The notes under the pieces are model-generated. The model was not told the origin of the DNA. It worked only from the letters and a program-made list of their open reading frames with translations, and did not search any database. Position numbers and translations under genes: made by a program. Below, piece after piece: positions 42,285-51,430 of a stretch of DNA of 64,000 bases (positions within the stretch are counted from its first letter, which is position 1; each line of letters begins with the position of its first letter). Origin of the DNA: Cytobacillus oceanisediminis (GTDB taxonomy: Bacteria > Bacillota > Bacilli > Bacillales > Cytobacillaceae); the NCBI RefSeq assembly GCF_004366035.1, contig NZ_SOEE01000006.1, positions 124,001 to 188,000 of the forward strand, given 5' to 3'.

Positions 42285-43738
42285 TAAGCGGATTTCTTCC
42301 AGCCGGAAATATCCTCTTCCAGCGGCAGGTTATTCGCCCGAGCCTTTTTAGCAGCGGAGAAGAATAGTGCCACAAGAATGACTGTACCGATGGCTCCGCC
42401 AATCCAGGAAGCATTCATCGATAAACCGAACCCGATTTGCGCATTAAAGATATACGTTAGGACCATTAACAGCATGAACGTTCCAGGTATAAGGGAGATC
42501 CAGTAATTCTTCTTCGCGATATACAAGTACATGGCACCGACAAACAGCGCGATAACCGCAGTGGATTGGTTAGCCCAGCTGAAGTATCTCCATAGAATGT
42601 TAAAGTCGATTTGCGTAAGTGCCAAAGAAAGAGCAAACAATGGGATAGCAATCCATAAACGGCTTGATATTTTCTTCTGAGAGAAATTAATATAGTCAGC
42701 AATAATCATACGTGCACTTCGGAAAGCCGTATCCCCGGAAGTGATCGGAAGGAGCACGACACCAAGAATCGCAAGTGTTCCGCCTATTGCCCCGAGCATC
42801 AAGGTAGAAGCTTCGCTTACCACGGCACCAGGACCTCCGTTAGCAAGGAAATCACTTAACCCATTATAGCCGTCGAATAAGCTCATCGCGGCAGCCGCCC
42901 AGATCATGGCGATAACACCTTCTGCAATCATCATGCCATAGAAAATCTTGCGTCCCTGATTCTCATTCTGGGTTGTACGGGAAATAATCGGTGTCTGTGT
43001 TGCATGGAACCCGGAAAGAGCACCGCAAGTGATAGTGAAAAACAGCAATGGGAAAATAGGTGCGTTAGCCGGGTGGAAATTCTGCAGTGAAATTTCCGGA
43101 ATATCAGCTCCGGTCGCAACCAAACCGATACCTACACCAAGTGCGCTGATTAAAAGCAATGCGCCAAAATAAGGGTACAGGCGGCCAATAATTTTATCAA
43201 CAGGCAGCAAAGTCGCCAAAATATAATAGATGAAAATAGCAGCAATGATTAGAGTTAGTGAGATTTTTTGATCCATTACAACATAAAGCAGATCAGCCGG
43301 AGTTGTAACAAACACCGTACCAACCAATAACAGAAGAAGAACGGCGAAAGCGTTCACAACATGCTTCATAACTTTCCCGAGGAACTTGCTCGCAAGCTCA
43401 GGCAAATGCGCGCCACGGTTGCGGATCGAAATCATTCCAGTTAAATAATCATGAACGGCACCGGCAAAAATACAGCCGACCACAATCCAGATAAAGGCTA
43501 CAGGTCCGTATAGCGCTCCCATGATAGGGCCGAAAATCGGACCAGTACCAGCAATATTCAATAGCTGAATCAACGAATTCTTTGGTGTGCTCATTGCGAT
43601 ATAGTCCACACCGTCAGCATGCGTGTAGGCCGGAGTCGTCCGTGCCTCCTTCACACCGAATACTTTTTCAACAAACTTGCCGTACGTAAAATAACCAATA
43701 ATTAAAAGTGCAATACAGACTAAAAAAGTAATCATCAT
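42284..43738 (-). CDS. cstA: Carbon-starvation protein CstA family transporter (pyruvate/peptide)
   Basis: A 484-aa, many-helix membrane protein of the CstA family. The N-terminal half has RTTPAYTHADGVDYIAMSTPK and NIAGTGPIFGPIMGALYGP; the middle has GALSGFHATQTPIISRT. Family members import pyruvate (BtsT, CstA of E. coli) or peptides. It is the short form compared with the ~600-700 aa relatives. The binding site AAAGGGGG precedes ATG 43738. It lies downstream of lytS-lytT, matching the BtsSR-BtsT logic in which a LytS/LytTR pair senses pyruvate and turns on the transporter. Confidence 0.9.
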   Translation of the reverse strand: MMITFLVCIALLIIGYFTYGKFVEKVFGVKEARTTPAYTHADGVDYIAMSTPKNSLIQLLNIAGTGPIFGPIMGALYGPVAFIWIVVGCIFAGAVHDYLTGMISIRNRGAHLPELASKFLGKVMKHVVNAFAVLLLLLVGTVFVTTPADLLYVVMDQKISLTLIIAAIFIYYILATLLPVDKIIGRLYPYFGALLLISALGVGIGLVATGADIPEISLQNFHPANAPIFPLLFFTITCGALSGFHATQTPIISRTTQNENQGRKIFYGMMIAEGVIAMIWAAAAMSLFDGYNGLSDFLANGGPGAVVSEASTLMLGAIGGTLAILGVVLLPITSGDTAFRSARMIIADYINFSQKKISSRLWIAIPLFALSLALTQIDFNILWRYFSWANQSTAVIALFVGAMYLYIAKKNYWISLIPGTFMLLMVLTYIFNAQIGFGLSMNASWIGGAIGTVILVALFFSAAKKARANNLPLEEDISGWKKSA

Positions 43739-43750
43739 TATCCCCCTTTA

Positions 43751-43773
43751 TGAATGCGTTTACATTAATTATA
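43751..43773 (-). promoter_or_regulatory. cstA promoter -10 and near-cre site
   Basis: On the minus strand a perfect TATAAT (43773-43768) is followed by TGTAAACGCATTCA (43764-43751), one mismatch from the cre consensus. CcpA there would act as a roadblock just after the start of transcription. The -35 is poor (TTGTTC, 19-bp spacer), which fits a promoter needing an activator. Confidence 0.5.
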
Positions 43774-43790
43774 TAAGAAGAGGAGGAAAT

Positions 43791-44090
43791 TTGAACAATT
43801 TGTGTCCAACATGTAAAAAACAAAGATTAAAATGCAGTGATGGGGGATTAACATGCATCGAAGGGTGTGAATGTATAGAAAATTCGTTATATTCGGCAGT
43901 CCGGTTAAATAGGGCCAAAACTAGCAGGAGAGCGCAATCCTCATGGAGTTTGGCGCACTTAAGCTTTGAAGCGGCGCAATTACAGCTTTTGAGGACAATT
44001 TCAATCAAGGAAAACGCGATCCTCATCCAGTTTGGCGCAATTCCCAGTAAAAAGAGCACAAACCCGATCTCAAAGCGCAAGTCCCCCTAA
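43791..44090 (+). CDS. Small zinc-ribbon-like ORF that runs into the repeat array
   Basis: AGGAGG (43781-43786) precedes a TTG at 43791. The first ~35 residues have clustered cysteines (LCPTCKKQRLKC, LTCIEGCECIE), like a zinc ribbon. From about residue 48 the frame reads through the GCGCAAT array and looks like translated repeat. The N-terminal part may be a genuine small protein whose 3' end was replaced by the array, or the remnant of one. It overlaps the cstA promoter on the other strand. Confidence 0.4.
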   Translation: MNNLCPTCKKQRLKCSDGGLTCIEGCECIENSLYSAVRLNRAKTSRRAQSSWSLAHLSFEAAQLQLLRTISIKENAILIQFGAIPSKKSTNPISKRKSP

Positions 44091-44140
44091 AAAAGCGCAA
44101 TCAATCTCTAAATCAGCGCAATCTCCCTCAAAAGCTTAAT
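43932..44140. repeat. Intergenic array of GCGCAAT units with a 20-21 bp period
   Basis: Units GCGCAAT or close variants start at 43932, 43953, 43974, (~43993 degenerate), 44014, 44035, 44055, 44075, 44095, 44116 and (44134 degenerate). Spacers of 13-14 nt are not conserved overall, although TCCTCAT-CAGTTTG/GGAGTTTG recurs after two units. The array lies between the lytT terminator and the cstA promoter. The period equals that of the unrelated array at 27545-27777. Confidence 0.85.
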
Positions 44141-44152
44141 CCCCTCAAAAAA

Positions 44153-44177
44153 CAAAAAAAGCATCGTCTCCGATGCT
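44153..44177 (-). terminator. Terminator of lytST
   Basis: Minus-strand AGCATCG, GAGA loop, CGATGCT, followed by a run of seven T. Confidence 0.88.
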
Positions 44178-44180
44178 CTT

Positions 44181-44912
44181 TCACAATTCCAATCGCACCC
44201 GCAGTGCCTTCACATAATTCCGGCTCACAGACAGAAGTTCTTCCCGGCCTTCCATCTCAAGCTGGTATGCCCCGTTGAACCAGGGAGTGAGTCGTGTGAC
44301 ATAATCCAGATTCACCAGATAGCTTTTATGAATCCGGAAAAAGCTGAAGGGAAGCAGCCGGCTCTCCAAATCTTTCAGCGGGGTTTTGGTTTCATGCTCA
44401 CTAGTCCTGGTTATGATCCGGGATACCTTTTCATCCCGGTAAATATAGAGGATTTCTTTGGGATCCAGGTAGAGAATTTCCCCATCTTCCTCAACAGCCA
44501 GCTTGCCGGCCGGCTTGCTGATGTCGTTTTCTTTTTTGGCACCAATCAATTTTTCCACTCGCCTGATGGTCTGTTCGAGCTGCTCCTCGTCGTAGGGCTT
44601 CAGTAAATAATCGGTTGCCTCATAGCGGAAGGCTTCAGCAGCAAATTGCGGATAGGCAGTTGCAAAGATGATGAGCGGAACTTTTTTCAGCTCCTGCAGT
44701 GATTTGGCAGCTTCCATCCCGTTCATCTTGGGCATCTCCACATCAAGGAAAACGACGTCAGGCTGAAGCTGTAGGGCTTTCATTACGGCTGCTTCGCCCG
44801 ATTCAGCCTCGCCGACAACTTGGATCGCAGGAAATTCCTCCAGTAAATGCTTTAATTCATCTCTGCTGTATCGTTCGTCATCAGCGATTAAGGTTCGGAT
44901 CGTTTTTTCCAT
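44181..44912 (-). CDS. lytT: Response regulator LytT (LytTR family)
   Basis: A 243-aa regulator. The receiver domain (~1-125) has acidic residues in LIADDERYSRDEL, the phospho-accepting Asp in VVFLDVEMPKMNG, and the Lys in DYLLKPYDEEQ. The LytTR DNA-binding domain (~140-243) contains FFRIHKSYLVNLDYV and SVSRNYVKALR. ATG 44912 follows GAGGAAAA and lies inside the lytS 3' end, an overlap of 32 bp. LytTR proteins bind paired direct repeats about two helical turns apart. The obvious target is cstA next door. Confidence 0.92.
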   Translation of the reverse strand: MEKTIRTLIADDERYSRDELKHLLEEFPAIQVVGEAESGEAAVMKALQLQPDVVFLDVEMPKMNGMEAAKSLQELKKVPLIIFATAYPQFAAEAFRYEATDYLLKPYDEEQLEQTIRRVEKLIGAKKENDISKPAGKLAVEEDGEILYLDPKEILYIYRDEKVSRIITRTSEHETKTPLKDLESRLLPFSFFRIHKSYLVNLDYVTRLTPWFNGAYQLEMEGREELLSVSRNYVKALRVRLEL

Positions 44913-46650
44913 CAGTTTTTTCCTCCGTTTGCGGAATGGCGAAATGAATGTCAGTGCCGATGCCTGGAGTGCTGGCAATTTGCAGCGAAGCTTCCTCACC
45001 AAACATCATGGTCAGCCGGCGATTTACATTGTACAATGCAAGTCCGGAGCCCGATTCTGACTGCAGGGTTTCCTTGCCGAGCTGTTCGGCTCTTTCCCGG
45101 CTCATTCCCTGTCCATTATCCTTCACTTTTACTATCGTCATTCCGTCCTGTTTCTGAATTTTTATCATAATGATACAGTCCTGTTCCTTGTTCTTAATCC
45201 CATGCTTTACGGCATTTTCCACAATCGGCTGCAGAGTGAGCGGCGGGATTCTTTCCAAAAGGGCATCTTCATCAATGTCGTAAATGACTTCGAGCCGATC
45301 CACAAACCGGGTTTCTTCAATTGAAAGATAGGCCTTTACATGTCTGAGCTCCTGTTCAAGGGTCGTACAGCTGACTGTCGTGGCCGTCAGGTTTTGCCGC
45401 AGAAAATGAGATAAGGAAACGAGCAATTTCCTTGCCTGGGAAGGCTCGATCCGCACAAGGGAGATAATCGTATTTAATGAATTAAATAAAAAATGCGGTG
45501 ATATTTGCGCCTGCAGCGCTTTAATCTCAGCTTCCTTTGCCAGCTGGTAGGCTTTATCAGCCTCAGCGATCTCAAGCTGATTGCTGAGCAGTACACTTAG
45601 TCCGGAAATCAGCTCCATCACGAGATTAGTCATTTCTTTTTCCGAAGTGAAGTAAAACTTCAGCGTTCCGATGGTTTCGCCGCGCAGTTTTAAAGGAGCG
45701 ACAATGGCTGCGCCAAGAGGACAGTTTTCCTGCCGGCAGTGAATGGTCTGGTCATTGGCAACCATAATTTCCCCGTTCTGAATGACATCCCGCGTTATCT
45801 GGGTCTGGATAGGGCTTCCGGAACGGTGGTGGTCATTTCCAAGGCCGACATGGGCAAGGATTTCGGTGTGATTGGTGATTGCAACTGCTTTCATCTGAAG
45901 TTCCTTATGTAAAATCAGGCAGACTGCCAGAGCGGAATTATGATTAATGCCTTCACGAAGGTGTGCAAGCGTCTGGTCAGCAATCCGAAGTGTTTTCTGT
46001 GCATGAAAAGCTCCTGCTTTTTCTTCTTCGTTAATGACATTTTTTATAATCAGCAAAAATAAGGCACTGCCAAGACCATTTGCTATAATCATGGGAATTC
46101 CAATCATTTCGACTAGCGCAATCGCTTTTTCTATAGGCCGTGACATACCTAGAATAATCAGCATCTGCACGGCTTCAGCGGTAGCACCGATGAAGAATGC
46201 TGATGATAGCTTCACATGTTCATTTTTCCGGCGGAAAAAGCCGGCAAGGAGTCCCGCCACTATGGACGCCAAACCGCAGGCAATTCCGGTAAAGCCGCCA
46301 AGCGTAAATCGATGGAATCCTGCTATAATTCCTGCGCCGATTCCTACTTTAGGGCCGCCAAGCAATCCGGCAAGCACGACCCCGATCACCCTGGAATTGG
46401 CAATGGCTTCATCTGAAGCAAGCTCGGATGCCCAGCGGTTAAACTGAAGTGTATCCGTATTGAAGGCCAGCCCGGAATAGGTTCCAATGATGCCAAAGAA
46501 GCCGAAAAAAAGAATGGCTTTATACTCCTGCTGCCGTTTTAATCTTTCGCCATAAATCATCTCTCTGAAAAAGCGGAACCTTGTCAGAATCAGCGCAATG
46601 GTGACAATGATTCCAAGCCGCTCCAGCATCGTAATCAGCAGTTCCAGCAT
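44881..46650 (-). CDS. lytS: LytS-type sensor histidine kinase
   Basis: A 589-aa kinase. The N-terminal 5TM-5TMR_LYT membrane sensor (~5-200) contains SRVIGVVLAGLLGGPKVGIG. A GAF domain (~215-355) includes CRQENCPLGAAIVAPL. The His_kinase domain has LQAQISPHFLFNSLNTI (phosphoacceptor His), and the ATPase has PIVENAVKHGI and DNGQGMS. ATG 46650 follows AAGGGG; a start 33 bp upstream is possible. Members sense pyruvate (BtsS; B. subtilis LytS with PftAB) or membrane state; the neighbouring cstA supports pyruvate. Confidence 0.92.
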   Translation of the reverse strand: MLELLITMLERLGIIVTIALILTRFRFFREMIYGERLKRQQEYKAILFFGFFGIIGTYSGLAFNTDTLQFNRWASELASDEAIANSRVIGVVLAGLLGGPKVGIGAGIIAGFHRFTLGGFTGIACGLASIVAGLLAGFFRRKNEHVKLSSAFFIGATAEAVQMLIILGMSRPIEKAIALVEMIGIPMIIANGLGSALFLLIIKNVINEEEKAGAFHAQKTLRIADQTLAHLREGINHNSALAVCLILHKELQMKAVAITNHTEILAHVGLGNDHHRSGSPIQTQITRDVIQNGEIMVANDQTIHCRQENCPLGAAIVAPLKLRGETIGTLKFYFTSEKEMTNLVMELISGLSVLLSNQLEIAEADKAYQLAKEAEIKALQAQISPHFLFNSLNTIISLVRIEPSQARKLLVSLSHFLRQNLTATTVSCTTLEQELRHVKAYLSIEETRFVDRLEVIYDIDEDALLERIPPLTLQPIVENAVKHGIKNKEQDCIIMIKIQKQDGMTIVKVKDNGQGMSRERAEQLGKETLQSESGSGLALYNVNRRLTMMFGEEASLQIASTPGIGTDIHFAIPQTEEKTDGKNDPNLNR

Positions 46651-46839
46651 CCTCAGAACCCCTTTAACCAAGTTTGTTAACATTATTCTAATGGATTAAA
46701 GAGTAAATGAAAAATGACCCGTTTGAATTTTTCAAAAAAATGTACAGGCTTTTCCTGCATAATTGTCGAAAATTTATTGTATTAAAGGGGCAGGAGAATC
46801 TCTTTGATGCTTCTTTCTGATAGAAATGGAGCTGATAAA

Positions 46840-47250
46840 ATGATCGAATATGCTGAGGATCTAGAAGGAATATCAGCAGAAATGCTGGAAGGTTTTTTTG
46901 ATGGGTGGCCAAATCCGCCGACCCCTGAAAAACATCTGATGCTTCTAAAAAACAGCACGAAAATCGTGCTTGCCGTTGACCGTGATAAACATGCAGTGGC
47001 TGGGTTCATCACAGCAATCAGCGATGGAGTGCTATCAGCCTACATTCCGCTGCTTGAAGTACTGCCTGAATACCAGCAGCAGGGAATCGGACAAAAGCTG
47101 GTTACCCGCATGCTGGAGGAGCTGGACGGCATTTATATGATTGACATCATGTGCGACCCTGCCATGCAGAAGTATTATGAAAGATTCGGAATGATTAAAT
47201 CTTCCGGGATGGTACAGCGGAATTATCAGAATCAATCAGGAAAGCAGTGA
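46840..47250 (+). CDS. GNAT-family N-acetyltransferase
   Basis: A ~136-residue acetyltransferase with YIPLLEVLPEYQQQGIGQKL as the acetyl-CoA motif and MCDPAMQKYYERFGM as motif B. ATG 46840 (MIEYAEDLEG) is 8 nt after GGAG and fits the usual N-terminus of this subgroup (SAEMLEGFFDGWPNPP). ATG 46807 with AGGAG upstream is an alternative that adds 11 residues. Substrate unknown. Confidence 0.83.
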   Translation: MIEYAEDLEGISAEMLEGFFDGWPNPPTPEKHLMLLKNSTKIVLAVDRDKHAVAGFITAISDGVLSAYIPLLEVLPEYQQQGIGQKLVTRMLEELDGIYMIDIMCDPAMQKYYERFGMIKSSGMVQRNYQNQSGKQ

Positions 47251-47308
47251 TAGGGGATGCCGGAAGCTGAGTATCCCTTCTGCTTATCTCTAATAAGGAG
47301 GATTTTCT

Positions 47309-48130
47309 ATGAAGTACACCCTCAATCAAATTACACCAGAAGAACTAATTGAAAACCGGATAAACCTAAAGGGCTTCCTTCAATCTCAAATCAGTCCCTT
47401 GATCGGCAGCAATTCCTGGATGCAGAACTGGGAACAGCTGGCCAAAAGATTTCAGCTATTTAAATTTGCAGCTTTGCCAGAAGCTGAGGCTCTTAAATAC
47501 TGCTGGAATCCTGAGGAAATCAAAGCAACCGCAGAAGAAACGTGCAGAGAAGCTGAGAGACATCTTCACTTTGAAAGCCTAACCATAATAATCGTGCCTG
47601 CCCTTCCTTTCCCATGGTTTCAGAATGTAGATCAATCTTTGTGGACAAATGGCTATACAATAGGTCCTGATACCATTTTCCTTGCAATACCTCCTCAGCC
47701 GGACCCCGACTTTTTAAAATATATGCTTGCCCATGAGCTCCATCATGCTTCCCCTGAAAATCCGATCTACAATCTTACATTGGGAACCTTTACTCTTGCG
47801 GACTGGTACAAAATGGAGGGGGGCGCTGAGCATTTCAGTCTTTCACTTTACAAGGATAAACGCTGGTGGAAGCAGGAATTTACTGAGGAAATCGAGCAGA
47901 ACTATATGGAAATTGCCCGGCAAAACCTGAATACAGCAGACGAATTTTTGAAAAGCAAAATCTGTTTTGGCAATAAAGAGATGGGCATCCCGATATTTGC
48001 CGGCTATACTTTTGCTTATAAAATGGCAAGGCATTATGCAGAGCAGGAGAAAATTGCGAGGTATCGGGATTTATATCAGGCAGACCCGCATGAAATATTC
48101 AATAGCTATATAATCAAGGGGGCCATTTAA
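47309..48130 (+). CDS. YjaZ/DUF2268-type putative zinc protease
   Basis: A 273-aa cytoplasmic protein with a zinc-protease-like HEXXH in MLAHELHHASPEN (about residue 149), followed by ADWYKMEGGAEHFS, a likely third-ligand region. It corresponds to the DUF2268 family exemplified by B. subtilis YjaZ. ATG 47309 follows AAGGAGG. It lies directly before the Nudix gene (stop TAA then TTG), so the two form an operon. Substrate unknown. Confidence 0.83.
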   Translation: MKYTLNQITPEELIENRINLKGFLQSQISPLIGSNSWMQNWEQLAKRFQLFKFAALPEAEALKYCWNPEEIKATAEETCREAERHLHFESLTIIIVPALPFPWFQNVDQSLWTNGYTIGPDTIFLAIPPQPDPDFLKYMLAHELHHASPENPIYNLTLGTFTLADWYKMEGGAEHFSLSLYKDKRWWKQEFTEEIEQNYMEIARQNLNTADEFLKSKICFGNKEMGIPIFAGYTFAYKMARHYAEQEKIARYRDLYQADPHEIFNSYIIKGAI

Positions 48131-48763
48131 TTGGAGACAGAACTTCTGAATATATTTGATCATAACCGAAAACAAATCGGTGTCGCATCTCGTGAGGAGG
48201 TCCATAAACAAGGCCACTGGCATGAAACATTTCATTGCTGGTTCGTCAGCAGGGAAAAAGATCAGGATTATATTTATTTTCAATACCGCAGCAAGGAGAA
48301 GAAGGATTACCCTGGACTTTTGGACATAACTGCCGCTGGCCACCTTTTAAGCCATGAATCTGTCATGGACGGCATGAGGGAAGTGGAGGAAGAACTGGGG
48401 ATTTATGTTAATTTTGCGGACTTGGTGCCACTGGGTGTCATTGATTACATCGCAGAGAAAGAAAATTTTATCGACAAAGAACTGGCCCACGTTTTCCTAT
48501 ATCACAGCAATTATTCCTTAGAAGAGTTTAGCCCGCAGCCTGAAGAGGTTACTGGGATTTACCGGATTGCATTGGAGGAGTTTTATGGATTGTGGTTTGG
48601 CGGAACAGAGCTCATTGAGGCAGAAGGATTCCAGGTGGATAATGGCATAAGAATCCCCAACTCCTTAGATGTAAGGAAAACGGATTTTGTCCCGCACCAG
48701 GATTACTATTATAAGCGTGTGCTGCATTCGATGCGTGAGCAGATAGTTCAATCAAAGGTATGA
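48131..48763 (+). CDS. Nudix hydrolase
   Basis: A 210-aa Nudix protein of the IPP-isomerase-like group. The Nudix box is GHLLSHESVMDGMREVEEELG (start GH, core REVEEELG), and LLNIFDHNRKQIG is at the N-terminus. It hydrolyses nucleoside diphosphates linked to another moiety; substrate unknown. The TTG start at 48131 immediately follows the upstream stop and is 8 nt after AAGGGGG. The next gene overlaps or abuts its stop. Confidence 0.87.
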   Translation: METELLNIFDHNRKQIGVASREEVHKQGHWHETFHCWFVSREKDQDYIYFQYRSKEKKDYPGLLDITAAGHLLSHESVMDGMREVEEELGIYVNFADLVPLGVIDYIAEKENFIDKELAHVFLYHSNYSLEEFSPQPEEVTGIYRIALEEFYGLWFGGTELIEAEGFQVDNGIRIPNSLDVRKTDFVPHQDYYYKRVLHSMREQIVQSKV

Positions 48764-48780
48764 TTGAAGGGAAGAGTTCA

Positions 48781-49347
48781 ATGAGAAAGGTGTTCTTCAT
48801 ACTTTTTGCGCTTTTGCTGGCAGGGAGTTCACCATCATTTGCATCAAAATGGATTGAACTTAATCCTGAAAAGGTCAAATTCCGCTCACAAGTGATTGTG
48901 CTGGGAACATATAATTTTAAAAGTAAACAAAAATCAAGCAAGGGTATTTTTTATGGAAGACAGTTTCAAGTCGAAAAGGTATATAAAGGAGAAGCAGGAG
49001 AAATCATTACGGCAGGCATTGATAGTCACGATAATGGTTGGGCAGAGGAATTTCAGCAGGAGGGCGGCAAGTTCCTGTTATTTTTGGAGAAAACAAAGGA
49101 AGCCCGCTTTCTAGTTCCCGTCGCCGGTCCCAATGGAATGGTTCAAGTGCAGGCTGACAGGATTTTATCAGGAAATGAGGATTTTTATGGACAGATACTG
49201 AGTGGAGAAGGAAGAACACCCAGCCCTTCTAAATTAAATGAAGGAGGAGGAAATCTGCTTGAAGTCTTGCTGTTTTCCTTAACAGGCCTTGTCACTTCCC
49301 TGTTGATTATTAGGGTTTTAGCAAGTGAAAAGGCGAAATCTTATTAA
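48781..49347 (+). CDS. Secreted/membrane-anchored protein with a TIMP/NTR-like look
   Basis: A 188-aa protein with a signal peptide (KVFFILFALLLAGSSPSFA). A beta-rich middle (QVIVLGTYNF ... FQVEKVYKGEAGEII ... GGKFLLFLEK) resembles NTR-fold modules. A C-terminal membrane helix (VLLFSLTGLVTSLLIIRVL) is followed by a short basic tail. ATG 48781 has GAAGGGAAG upstream. No firm family; the NTR comparison is tentative. Confidence 0.72.
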   Translation: MRKVFFILFALLLAGSSPSFASKWIELNPEKVKFRSQVIVLGTYNFKSKQKSSKGIFYGRQFQVEKVYKGEAGEIITAGIDSHDNGWAEEFQQEGGKFLLFLEKTKEARFLVPVAGPNGMVQVQADRILSGNEDFYGQILSGEGRTPSPSKLNEGGGNLLEVLLFSLTGLVTSLLIIRVLASEKAKSY

Positions 49348-49372
49348 GCGTGCCACATTTAGATTATAATAG

Positions 49373-50146
<774 letters not shown>

Positions 50147-50152
50147 CCATGG

Positions 50153-50181
50153 ACCAGGGGCATTGCATGTTCCTGGTTTTT
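50153..50181 (+). terminator. Terminator of map
   Basis: ACCAGG (50153-50158) pairs with CCTGGT (50172-50177), then a T-run. Confidence 0.7.
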
Positions 50182-50246
50182 ATATAGTATTATGGTTGAA
50201 ATTCCTTCCAAAAAACCTTCATTTAATATTGCTTGCGAAAATACAC

Positions 50247-50275
50247 TTGAACAGTGCCTTCCATTCCGCTAAAAT
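50247..50275 (+). promoter_or_regulatory. sigmaA promoter of the T-box transcript
   Basis: TTGAAC (50247-50252), exactly 17 nt, TAAAAT (50270-50275). Both hexamers are close to consensus, and the T-box leader starts ~45 bp downstream. Confidence 0.75.
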
Positions 50276-50325
50276 AATGAAAATTTCAAATTTTAACGTA
50301 ATGAAAGAAATAAGCAGCTGCTTAT

Positions 50326-50517
50326 CTCCCTGTTTTAGAGAGCTGATGCCCGGTGAAAACCAGCACATCGATAACAGTGAATTACCTTCTTGAACTTCTC
50401 TGTGAACAGGAGCAGCAGGGAACGGCACGGTCCGTTAATCCCCCGAGTGGAAGAGCAGTCTTCAAAAAGGGTGGTACCGCGTTTGCCACGTCCCTTACTT
50501 TAGGGGCGTGGTTTTTT
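50326..50517 (+). ncRNA. T-box leader (tyrosine-type) with intrinsic terminator
   Basis: A tRNA-sensing leader. Stem I is closed by CTCCCTGTTTT (50326-50336) with GAACAGGAG (50404-50412) and contains the AGAGAGC/GGTGAAAACC conserved part. A UAC tyrosine specifier can be placed at 50383-50385 (GAATTACC). The T-box AGGGTGGTACCGCG is at 50468-50481. The terminator CCACGTCCC/GGGGCGTGG plus TTTTTT is at 50486-50517. All standard elements seem present, although the gene behind it is a wreck. Specifier placement is a judgement. Confidence 0.88.
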
Positions 50518-50546
50518 GTATTCCGATAACAGGAAGGATGGGGAAC

Positions 50547-51337
50547 ATGGAAAATTAACAGCCCAGCAAAAACTCGAAACAGAGAGGCAGCTGGAGGTTT
50601 ACCGCCGGTGTCCAGGAGTTCTGCCTGAAGCGGAGCTAAAGAATAAAATAGCCAAATCCATTATTCAAAACCAGCCTTTAAACATTAAGCTGGGTCCAGA
50701 TCAGACCCTCTTCTGCACCCGGATGTCCATAGGTTGTGCTGAATAAATTAAAACAGTTCGAGGAGAACGGACATATCATCCAGCTGATTATTGGGGATTT
50801 CACCGGAAAAATGGGCGACCCGACAGGCAAATCGGGAGTCCGAAACCAGCTCACCGATGAAGAGGTGAAGCATAATGCCATACTTTGAGCAATTCAGCAA
50901 AGAGCTGGACATGGATAAGGTCGATCTTCACTATAACTCAGCATGGCTATCGGACCTCCAGTTCGAAGTCGTTATCCGATTGTCTGCCAGCATTACAGTT
51001 GCCCGCCTGCTGCTGGAACGCAATGACTTTTCAGAGCGCCTGTCCACGAATTTTTCTACCCACAGATTCAAAGGGCTATGACTCGGGGGTACTCGAAAGC
51101 GATATCGAGCTTGGCGGCAATAATCGGCACTTTAATGTCCTGATGGGACGCCATCTGCAGGAAGCATTTCCAAAAAAAAAGCAGGTGGTCATCCTGATGC
51201 AGCTCCTTGAAGGCCTGGAGGGCAAAGAGAAAATGTCCAATTAAAAAACAATTTTCGGCGATGTTCAGATGCTCTTAAAAATCACAGACGGATTAGTTCT
51301 TCAAGCAGGCACAAGAAAATTTGTGAAACTAAGGCTT
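50547..51337 (+). pseudogene. Tyrosyl-tRNA synthetase pseudogene (TyrZ-like)
   Basis: Recognisable pieces of TyrRS lie in different frames. They are TAQQKLETERQLEVYRR at the start, NIKLGPDQT, then [106 protein letters not shown], and a C-terminal S4 tail ending AGTRKFVKLRL. A stop falls four codons after ATG 50547, several frameshifts follow, the KMSKS loop is cut, and about 140 codons before the S4 domain are missing. It cannot make an active enzyme. Confidence 0.9.
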
Positions 51338-51430
51338 AGCTCTGCAAAGCAGGCAAATCGCTTTTTCCTCCTGGCACTTTCAAGCTATGATAGAATAGAC
51401 GAAATTTTTAAAGAAAAGCAGGTGGAGGAA

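Noticed and set aside
51269-51430. N-terminal 54-residue extension of the oxidoreductase
   Set aside because: The extension is the S4-tail remnant of the tyrS pseudogene; ATG 51431 has its own GGTGGAGG site and gives a normal MDR N-terminus.
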